Assembly (NCBI GenBank): GCA_910587945.1
Contig: CAJUNI010000015.1
Span: 15,574-36,596, forward strand
Direction: 5' to 3'
Source: an uncultured Parvibacter sp.
GTDB taxonomy: Bacteria > Actinomycetota > Coriobacteriia > Coriobacteriales > Eggerthellaceae
DNA: 21,023 nucleotides
Of this stretch, positions 1-5,969 are shown piece by piece. The notes beneath the pieces were generated by a model, which was not told where the DNA came from, searched no databases, and worked only from the letters and a program-made list of their open reading frames with translations. The translations under genes were made by a program, and so were the position numbers. How positions within the stretch are numbered: position 1 is the stretch's first letter; each line of letters starts with the position of its first letter.

Positions 1-1391
1 TTCTTTTTAAGTGGATCTGGATTATCGTTGCTATCGTCTTGATTCTTATTGGTCAATTTGGACCGCTGTGGGATGCAGGTTTAAGCCGTGCTGGTCAGTC
101 AGCCATTATGGTGTTAATTGCAGCGGTAGTTATGTGGGCCACGGAAGCCCTTCCGCTGCCCATTACCTCGTTGGTGATGGTGGCTCTTTGCGGCTTTTTA
201 GGAATTGCCTCCTATAACGAAATCTGGGCGGCCACCTTTACGGGTTCTCTCTGGATGTTCGTTGGTATCTTTGGTTTCACCACGTTTTTGGCTCAATCCA
301 CCTTCCCGCAGCGTTTGATTGCGAAGATGGTGGAGCTTGTCAAAGGCGATGTGAACAAAGTTATCTTGGGCTTCATGGTTATCTGCTGTGTGATCTCGGT
401 GGTTATGTCAAACATCGCCCTGACCGCCATCATGATGGGCTTTGCGGGAACCCTGCTCAAGGCTGCAGGAGCAAAGCCGGGGGAGTCTAACCTCGGTCGT
501 TGTATGGCCATGGCTATTCCCTTTGCCGTTATGTTCGGTGGCTGCCTTTTGCCTTCAGGCACGCCCATTAACGTAGTAGTGCTGGGTTTGGCTGAATCGG
601 CCTGCGGGGTCACCATTACCTTTGCCCAGTGGTTTGCCTTCATGGTAGTTCCTGTGGTGCTGAGCCTTATTGCTTCCTGGCTCATTCTGATTAAGGTCTA
701 TAAGCCGGAGCCCTTGAGCAAAGAAACGGTGGATACGTTCTTAGGTGAAGTTAAGGGCCTGCCGCCTATGGACTTCAAAGAGAAGTTCAATATCGGCGTG
801 CTATTGGTAGCGTTGGTGTGCTGGATTGCAAGCTCCTGGCTGCCTATTCTCAATACGACGCTGGTGGCCTTGGTGGCCTTGGGTCTGCTCTTCTTGCCGG
901 GTACGTCCATGATTACGATGAAGCAATATCGCTCCGACAGCCCCTGGGACATTCTGCTTATGATGGCCTCCATCAATGGTATTGTGGCTGCCATGTCGGC
1001 AGCGGGCTCGGTGGCCTGGCTCGTGAGCCTGTTGCTCGGTGTTACCAACGGCATGAGCTTCTTCGCCTTGTTCATGGTGATTAGCGTGGTACTGGCTCTT
1101 GTCCACAACTTCTTCCCCTCAGGCCCGGGCTTGGCGGCGTTGGTTACCGCTCCGGTGCTGGGTTTGGTAGGCGCCGTATCGGGCAATTACACGGCTACGA
1201 TTCTGATGATTGCTTTGTGGTGTGCACTCTGCTTTTTGGTTCCGCTGGATTCCGTTTTGCTGGTTTCCTATGCAGGCGGCTATTACAAGTTCAATGAAAT
1301 GTGGAAAGGTGGCTTGCCTATTACCATTGCCACGATGGTTTTCTTTAGCGCCTTTTTGCTGTTAGTGTGCCCCATGGTGGGAGCGGCATAA
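1..1391 (+). CDS. SLC13/DASS-family anion transporter (5' partial)
   Basis: The reading frame is open to the left edge (codons start at base 3), so the true start lies upstream; the TTG at 39 is only an internal codon. The visible part is about 462 residues of very hydrophobic protein with roughly ten or more membrane segments. A stretch reading EALPLPITSL after the first helices is typical of divalent-anion:sodium symporters (ArsB/NhaD superfamily). A helix-breaking PSGTPINVVVLG segment and a later HNFFPSGPG segment sit where DASS proteins carry their paired substrate/sodium-binding loops. I infer inner-membrane import of a dicarboxylate, sulfate or similar anion; the substrate cannot be read from sequence. 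It is followed by a terminator-like hairpin and a close paralogue, so the pair probably arose by tandem duplication. Confidence 0.85.
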   Translation, partial: LFKWIWIIVAIVLILIGQFGPLWDAGLSRAGQSAIMVLIAAVVMWATEALPLPITSLVMVALCGFLGIASYNEIWAATFTGSLWMFVGIFGFTTFLAQSTFPQRLIAKMVELVKGDVNKVILGFMVICCVISVVMSNIALTAIMMGFAGTLLKAAGAKPGESNLGRCMAMAIPFAVMFGGCLLPSGTPINVVVLGLAESACGVTITFAQWFAFMVVPVVLSLIASWLILIKVYKPEPLSKETVDTFLGEVKGLPPMDFKEKFNIGVLLVALVCWIASSWLPILNTTLVALVALGLLFLPGTSMITMKQYRSDSPWDILLMMASINGIVAAMSAAGSVAWLVSLLLGVTNGMSFFALFMVISVVLALVHNFFPSGPGLAALVTAPVLGLVGAVSGNYTATILMIALWCALCFLVPLDSVLLVSYAGGYYKFNEMWKGGLPITIATMVFFSAFLLLVCPMVGAA

Positions 1392-1402
1392 GAAAGAGAG
1401 AG

Positions 1403-1438
1403 AAAGGGTCGCAGATGTAAAATGCCTGCGGCCCTTTT
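1403..1438 (+). terminator. Intrinsic terminator-like hairpin after first transporter
   Basis: A 12-bp stem (1403-1414 with 1426-1437, one G-U pair) encloses an 11-nt loop and ends in a short TTTT run. The short T-run suggests partial read-through into the second transporter gene, 27 bases downstream. Confidence 0.6.
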
Positions 1439-1446
1439 GGTGTAAC

Positions 1447-1464
1447 GATCGATGGGGGTCGATC
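1447..1464 (+). promoter_or_regulatory. Hairpin presenting the ribosome binding site of the second transporter
   Basis: GATCGA (1447-1452) and TCGATC (1459-1464) are perfect inverted repeats. The six-base loop TGGGGG is the only Shine-Dalgarno-like sequence before the ATG at 1465. The stem ends directly at the start codon, so it could hold the start region in a closed form. Confidence 0.4.
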
Positions 1465-2889
1465 ATGGCAGAGCAACTCAAACAATCGTTGTTTCGACCG
1501 CGAAGTTTAGTATGCTTCGCTCTTGCAGCGATTATTATCGCCGTAGCGTCTCTTTCTCCGCTTACGCCGGGATTAACCTATGAGGGACGCATGGTGTTGG
1601 CTATTTTGGGCGCAGGTATCCTGTTGTGGATTACCGAGTCGATGCCGCTGCCGGCTACCGCCCTTCTTATTCTGATATTGATGCCTCTGACTGGCGTCTG
1701 TAGCTTTGAAGCGGCCTATGCCAACGCCATGGGCTCTACGGTCTTTTTCCTAATGGGTACCTTTGCGTTTACGGTCGCCTTAGATGCTACAACGGTGCCT
1801 ACGCGCATTGCGGCCTGGGTCCTGCGCTGGTCGGGAACCTCCACGCCAAAAATGCTCTTTGGCTTTATGGCGGCCACGGCGTTTTTATCCTTCTTCATGT
1901 CTGATGTGGCTGCCTGTGGTGTATTCATCTCGGTTGGCAAGCGTCTGTTGGAATTAAATAATGCCGAAAAAATGCAGTCGCCCTTGGGAAAAGCCATGAT
2001 GATTGCGATTCCCTGGGCTTCCTATGCCGGAGGCTGTGCGGTTATGACAGGCAATGGCTGTAACGTAGTCACGGTGGGACTGTTTGCGGAGCTATTTGGT
2101 GTGAAGATGAGCTTCATTGAGTGGTCCATGTTGGGCATTCCCTTCTGTCTCATCATGCTGTTTGTGGCTTGGGCTGTACTAGTACTGGTATTTAAACCCG
2201 AACCCATTAGCCCTGATTCGATCCGGGCCACAGATGCTGAAGCATCAGCCCTTGGCCCCATGGCCTTACCTGAAAAAGGCACCTTAGCCATTATTGGCTG
2301 TGCCATGCTTGCCTGGATTGCGAGTTCCTGGGTGCCCGCCCTTAATACGGCCATGATTGCTATTGTGGCGGTGGTGCTCTTGTCGCTTCCGGGTGGTTCC
2401 ACATTGCCATTCAAAGAGCTGATCTCGCGTATGAACTGGGGCGTCCTCGTCATGATCATGTGCATCTTGTCGGTGGCTCATTTTGTGGTGGAAACGGGCG
2501 CGGGAGATTGGATGGTAGAGGCCATCATGGGCGCGCTCCCGGCGAGCTGGAAAACCCCGATCGTGATACTGCTGGTGCTCTCGGCCGTAGGGGCGGTAGT
2601 TCACAATATTGTGCCGGTAGGACCCGCGGTGGCAGGCATTCTGGCCTACCCCTTTGGTGTGATTGCGGGGGATTTTGGGATTTCGATGTACTGCATGCTG
2701 ATGGTGGTGGCATGGCAAGCGTCGCTGGCCTATATCCTGCCTCTTGATTGTGTGCCTATTCTCACCTATTCAACGGGCTACTATTCCATGGCCGACATGG
2801 CAAAAGTTGGTTGGATTCCCACGGTGGTGTTGGTGGTGTTGACCGCCACTTTATTGCCGGGACTCTGCCTGTTATTTGGCATGCAGTAA
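1465..2889 (+). CDS. SLC13/DASS-family anion transporter, tandem paralogue
   Basis: 474 residues, with ATG at 1465 just after a G-rich ribosome binding site in a hairpin loop. A short positively charged N-terminus is followed by about 11-12 hydrophobic segments. It shares landmarks with the preceding gene: ESMPLPATAL early on (versus EALPLPITSL), YAGGCAVMTGNGCNVV in the first half and HNIVPVGPAVAG in the second half, in the positions of the two re-entrant binding loops of the DASS fold. These loops carry Gly/Asn/Pro rather than the classical Ser-Asn-Thr triplets, so it belongs to a divergent branch. I infer import of an organic or inorganic anion coupled to sodium or protons. A strong terminator follows about 108 bases after the stop. 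Confidence 0.88.
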   Translation: MAEQLKQSLFRPRSLVCFALAAIIIAVASLSPLTPGLTYEGRMVLAILGAGILLWITESMPLPATALLILILMPLTGVCSFEAAYANAMGSTVFFLMGTFAFTVALDATTVPTRIAAWVLRWSGTSTPKMLFGFMAATAFLSFFMSDVAACGVFISVGKRLLELNNAEKMQSPLGKAMMIAIPWASYAGGCAVMTGNGCNVVTVGLFAELFGVKMSFIEWSMLGIPFCLIMLFVAWAVLVLVFKPEPISPDSIRATDAEASALGPMALPEKGTLAIIGCAMLAWIASSWVPALNTAMIAIVAVVLLSLPGGSTLPFKELISRMNWGVLVMIMCILSVAHFVVETGAGDWMVEAIMGALPASWKTPIVILLVLSAVGAVVHNIVPVGPAVAGILAYPFGVIAGDFGISMYCMLMVVAWQASLAYILPLDCVPILTYSTGYYSMADMAKVGWIPTVVLVVLTATLLPGLCLLFGMQ

Positions 2890-2902
2890 CCCTGATAGGC
2901 AG

Positions 2903-2969
2903 TACATCTGATGTGTAAAAACGAAGGGATTACGCTCAGAAGCTTTTCCGATGTTATATATCAGATGTA
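2903..2969. repeat. Interrupted inverted repeat, possible operator
   Basis: TACATCTGAT (2903-2912) is the exact reverse complement of ATCAGATGTA (2960-2969), with 47 bases between the arms. The left arm also lies in an 11-bp palindrome (ACATC-T-GATGT, 2904-2914). The right arm sits in a run of alternating A and T. The repeated half-sites suggest a dimeric regulator site or a large stem in the 3' end of the upstream transcript; I cannot tell which. Confidence 0.35.
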
Positions 2970-2996
2970 TATCCTAAGGGCTCAGCGGTAAAAGGC

Positions 2997-3037
2997 GCCG
3001 AGTGTAGAGGCTCTGTTCCTCTGCACTCGGCTTTTTT
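2997..3037 (+). terminator. Strong intrinsic terminator after transporter pair
   Basis: A 14-bp stem (2997-3010 with 3018-3031, one G-U pair), a 7-nt loop and an uninterrupted run of six T make a canonical Rho-independent terminator on the plus strand. It lies 108 bases after the transporter stop, leaving room for a 3' UTR or a short RNA that ends here. Confidence 0.9.
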
Positions 3038-3236
3038 GCAGGGTGAACCGTTAGGGCTGGGGACATGCCAAGGGTTTGCGATCCATTGATTCATCGGCGT
3101 GTAGTCGGGGTGAGCCTGTTACGGTGCTGCCCCCTCCTTCAAAGGTTATTTTTGCCAACGGGTTGCTACCGCGTTGGCTCTAAGCAAGACGGTTGGGTCT
3201 CAGTAGAGTAGAATGCTTCGGAACGTTTTTCAGTTC

Positions 3237-3296
3237 TGGCAGTCATTGTGGGACTGTCAGCGCCCGCGAGAGCGCGGGTGTCCTTGAGGCAAGGAG
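3237..3296 (+). promoter_or_regulatory. Three abutting hairpins, the last covering the Shine-Dalgarno
   Basis: Hairpin A pairs 3237-3244 with 3252-3259 (8 bp, one G-U). Hairpin B pairs 3261-3268 with 3273-3280 (8 bp, GC-rich, AGAG loop, one G-U). Hairpin C pairs TCCTTG 3281-3286 with CAAGGA 3290-3295 (6 bp, AGG loop). One base separates A and B, none separates B and C. Hairpin C contains most of the AAGGAG ribosome binding site of the gene starting at 3302. This looks like a structured leader that could limit translation. Confidence 0.5.
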
Positions 3297-3301
3297 CATT
3301 C

Positions 3302-3721
3302 ATGATTCGAGACATCATTACAGATGACGACGTATTATCGGTGGCCTGTGAGCCTGCTACCGCGGAAGATGCGCAGCTGGCAACGGATTTGGTAGAAACG
3401 CTGCTCGCGAATGAGGAAGCAGCTTGTCTTGCCGCGAATCAGGTAGGGGAGACCAAGGCCCTGTTTGCATACTTGACCGAGGCGGATCGCCCGGTGGTGA
3501 TGTTTAACCCTCAAATCGTTCAGAAGCTCAAGCCGTTCACCACGGTGGAAACCTGCATGTCCCAAGAGGATCCTGCAGCAGTTACGCGCTATAAGTGGAT
3601 TCGTGTGTCCTATGATGTGCTCGTAAATGGCAAGCTTGAGCCGCGCAAGAAGAAGTTTGAGGGCTGGACGGCCCAAATCGTGCAGCACATGATTGACCAC
3701 TGCAACGGCGTATTGGTGTAG
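3302..3721 (+). CDS. def: Peptide-deformylase-like protein with altered active site
   Basis: 139 residues from ATG 3302, preceded by AAGGAG; a longer reading from 3248 would run through the leader hairpins and has no ribosome binding site. The fold assignment rests on three motifs in PDF order: CLAANQVG (42-49, motif 1), ETCMS (83-87, motif 2) and QHMIDHCNG (128-136, motif 3). The metal ligands Cys85, His129 and His133 and the motif 1 Gln47 are kept. The catalytic glutamate of HEXXH is Met130 (codon ATG 3689-3691). The glycine of EGCLS is Thr84 and the second glycine of motif 1 is Cys42. Short deformylases of this length with a QHEIDHCNG ending are familiar from gut Firmicutes and Actinobacteria. 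Deformylation of N-formyl-Met would be expected to be lost or strongly reduced, so this may be a metal-binding paralogue of a true Def encoded elsewhere. It is followed ten bases later by helD, suggesting one operon. Confidence 0.8.
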   Translation: MIRDIITDDDVLSVACEPATAEDAQLATDLVETLLANEEAACLAANQVGETKALFAYLTEADRPVVMFNPQIVQKLKPFTTVETCMSQEDPAAVTRYKWIRVSYDVLVNGKLEPRKKKFEGWTAQIVQHMIDHCNGVLV

Positions 3722-3731
3722 TGACTCGTCC

Positions 3732-5891
3732 ATGAATACCGGCGAAGAGTTTTCCCCGCAAACCGATCCTGAGTTTCAGGCAGAGCAAGCCCATCTGAGC
3801 GCTACCTATGACCAGCTTGAGGCCATCCAGGCTGCCGCATTTGAATCCATGAAAGAACTGGCATTAGCGGCGGCGGCCGACAAGGAATCTATGGCTGAGG
3901 AGCTGGCTACCAATTACGCTACCTGGGATGATGCCATGGAAACCCATGCGGACTTCGTGGCACTCAATGCCATCATTGATAGCTACAACCTCTCCCATAG
4001 TGTACAAGCTCAGCGCTTTAATGATGCGGAGTTACTCTTGCGTCAGCCCTACTTCGCGAAGATTCTCTTAAAACTTGCGAGTACCGGCAAAGAGCGGGAG
4101 GTTTATATTGGCGCTGCCGGCATTGCGGGGGATGACTGTAAGCGCTTGGTGGTAGATTGGCGCTCTCCGGTCGCTGAGGTCTATTACAACCAACAAATGG
4201 GCCCTACTTCCTACAAGGTTGATGGGCGAACCGTGGCGGTGGATTTGAAATTGCGCCGTCAGTTTGATATTGATCGCAACAAGCTTCTGGCCTACTTTGA
4301 TTCTGATGTGGCCATTCAGGATTCGCTATTGCTGCAGTCCCTGTCTCGTCAGCACTCCAACGCGATGCGCGCTATTACGGCTACTATTCAGCGCGAACAG
4401 AATGCGGTGGTGCGCCACGAGGATGTCCCGGTGCTCTTGGTGAACGGGATTGCAGGCTCGGGCAAAACGTCGGTGTTGATGCAGCGCATTGCCTATTTGT
4501 TCTACCAAGAACGGGCAGCCCTTACGCCCGAGAACGTGATGCTCTTCTCTCCCAATGACGTCTTCGCTACCTATATTGCCTCCGTACTCCCGGAGATGGG
4601 GGAGAGCAATCCCACAACGGTGACCTGGGCCCAATTTGCTGAAGGGTTGTTGCCCCCGGATCGCGGTGTCGGCTCCAATGAGGTGCCGCCCGGTGCCATG
4701 GAGGCCATTGACGCAGCTGTGGCGTCCTTTGAATTTGATAGCCGCGACTTTGTGCCGGTGGTGTGGAACGACGTCGAGCTTTTGAGCGCCGACACCATTC
4801 GGCGCATCAATGAGCGGTTTAGCTCCACGCCGGCGGGATCCCATCGGGTCGCGTTGATTCGCGAAGAGCTCCTTGAGCGCTTTGATAATCGACTGCGTTC
4901 TATGGCTATGAGTACGGCGCTCCTAGATGAGATTTCCCTTATGGCTCCCAATGAGCAGATCCAAATTTTTGGGCGCGCCATTGATTCCACCGATGAGGAT
5001 GGTGCCCAAGAAGTAGCGCTGGACTACGTGAAGCTACGCTTTGGGGAAGCACGCTCACTGGTGGAGAACGATCGCTGGCTTGACGTGGATCACCTAGGGC
5101 TTCATCTGCTGGGTCGGGAAGGCCTTACCTCGGTGGAATGGATCTATCTGAAGCTCAAGGTTTGTGGTCTTGCTCGTCCTGAGGTGCGCTATGTCATGGT
5201 GGATGAGGTGCAAGACTATACCCTGGCTCAGTTGCTAGTGTTGGGGACTTACTTTAGGCGGGCTCACTTCTTGTTGCTGGGTGATCCTAACCAGGCCATT
5301 GTGGATACCACCGCTACCTTTGATGAAATTCAAGAACTCTTTGAGCGTCTGCGGGGCGAAGTGGCGCGCTGTTCGCTCATGACGAGCTACCGCTCAACGC
5401 CTGCCATCACGGATTTCTTTGCCCGTCTTGCCATGGATCGCGACAAGATGACCATCACTTCGGTCCAGCGCGACGATGAGCCTGTTTCGGTAATAGAGAC
5501 CGAAGATAAAACGGCCTATCATGAGACCCTGACTTCATTGGTGGCGAAAGCGGCTGATCACCCGGGGCTTACGGCTGTGATTGTGCCCTGGCCCTCGGAG
5601 GCGAAACGCCTGGCTAAAGAGCTCGGAGCGGCAGCCCCACTGGTCTTAGACGAAGAGGGAACCTTACCCGAAGCCGGTCCTGTGATTTTGCCTTTGAAAC
5701 TGGCCAAGGGCCTTGAGTTTGATAGCGTCATCATTCCCGATGGCTCCAAGCGCGTGTTTCCCGATACACCCCTCGGGCGTCGTCAACTCTATACGGCAGC
5801 GTCTCGGGCCACCATGAATCTGACGATTTTGGTACCTCCTCAAAGTGTGTCTCCGCTTTTGGAGGGTGTGGCCTCGACCGTCGTCTCCTAA
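3732..5891 (+). CDS. helD: HelD-like RNA polymerase-recycling helicase (UvrD/PcrA-like SF1)
   Basis: 719 residues from ATG 3732; an earlier in-frame ATG at 3693 lies inside the preceding gene and lacks a ribosome binding site. The N-terminal ~100 residues are charged and helical, as in the coiled-coil arm of HelD that enters the RNA polymerase secondary channel. The HelD-specific stretch YIGAAGI followed by VVDWRSPVAEVYY precedes the ATPase. Walker A is GIAGSGKT (239-246, Lys245), Walker B is VDEVQD with Asp491-Glu492, motif V is KGLEFDSV and motif VI lies in YTAASRA near the C-terminus. In the known family HelD removes stalled RNA polymerase from DNA using ATP, and mycobacterial members lower rifampicin sensitivity. 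Ten bases separate it from the PDF-like gene. The ABC exporter follows, with a terminator/attenuator-like element between them. Confidence 0.88.
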   Translation: MNTGEEFSPQTDPEFQAEQAHLSATYDQLEAIQAAAFESMKELALAAAADKESMAEELATNYATWDDAMETHADFVALNAIIDSYNLSHSVQAQRFNDAELLLRQPYFAKILLKLASTGKEREVYIGAAGIAGDDCKRLVVDWRSPVAEVYYNQQMGPTSYKVDGRTVAVDLKLRRQFDIDRNKLLAYFDSDVAIQDSLLLQSLSRQHSNAMRAITATIQREQNAVVRHEDVPVLLVNGIAGSGKTSVLMQRIAYLFYQERAALTPENVMLFSPNDVFATYIASVLPEMGESNPTTVTWAQFAEGLLPPDRGVGSNEVPPGAMEAIDAAVASFEFDSRDFVPVVWNDVELLSADTIRRINERFSSTPAGSHRVALIREELLERFDNRLRSMAMSTALLDEISLMAPNEQIQIFGRAIDSTDEDGAQEVALDYVKLRFGEARSLVENDRWLDVDHLGLHLLGREGLTSVEWIYLKLKVCGLARPEVRYVMVDEVQDYTLAQLLVLGTYFRRAHFLLLGDPNQAIVDTTATFDEIQELFERLRGEVARCSLMTSYRSTPAITDFFARLAMDRDKMTITSVQRDDEPVSVIETEDKTAYHETLTSLVAKAADHPGLTAVIVPWPSEAKRLAKELGAAAPLVLDEEGTLPEAGPVILPLKLAKGLEFDSVIIPDGSKRVFPDTPLGRRQLYTAASRATMNLTILVPPQSVSPLLEGVASTVVS

Positions 5892-5897
5892 GTGTTT

Positions 5898-5952
5898 GCG
5901 GGATGGAATAGGTGAGAGATCCCGCCTGGGGATGTAAGGGCGGGATCTTTTT
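5898..5952 (+). terminator. Intrinsic terminator with a competing upstream arm (attenuator-like)
   Basis: AGATCCCGCC (5917-5926) pairs perfectly with GGCGGGATCT (5939-5948), followed by TTTT: a clean terminator 17 bases before the ABC transporter ATG. A third segment, GCGGGAT (5898-5904), just 7 bases after the helD stop, is identical to part of the right arm and can pair with ATCCCGC (5919-5925), which would prevent the terminator. The terminator itself is well supported; its regulation is inferred. Confidence 0.75.
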
Positions 5953-5969
5953 ATGGGAAAGGAAGCGTC

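Larger units (their letters stand above)
2890..3301. other. 412-base intergenic region between transporter and PDF-like gene
   Basis: I see no credible protein gene here. In order it holds an interrupted 10-bp inverted repeat (2903-2969), an AT-rich stretch that could include a promoter (2951-2972), a strong intrinsic terminator (2997-3037), an isolated hairpin (3154-3160 with 3172-3178) and three back-to-back hairpins (3237-3295) that lead into the next gene. No clear sigma-70 -35/-10 pair could be fixed upstream of the PDF-like gene. Confidence 0.7.

Noticed and set aside
293..1186. Long open frames on the minus strand within the first transporter gene
   Set aside because: They are Met/Thr/Ala-rich mirror readings of membrane-protein codons without ribosome binding sites. 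Similar shadows occur under most genes of this window.
3222..3235. AACGTTTTTC plus GTT shared with 10538-10551 upstream of the thioredoxin gene
   Set aside because: Fourteen positions with one mismatch at two sites is suggestive, but two copies, one T-rich, are too few to call a regulon motif.
3693..3731. An earlier ATG at 3693 for the HelD gene
   Set aside because: It lies inside the PDF-like coding sequence without a ribosome binding site and adds 13 residues unlike the family. ATG 3732 fits the gene junction and the HelD N-terminus.
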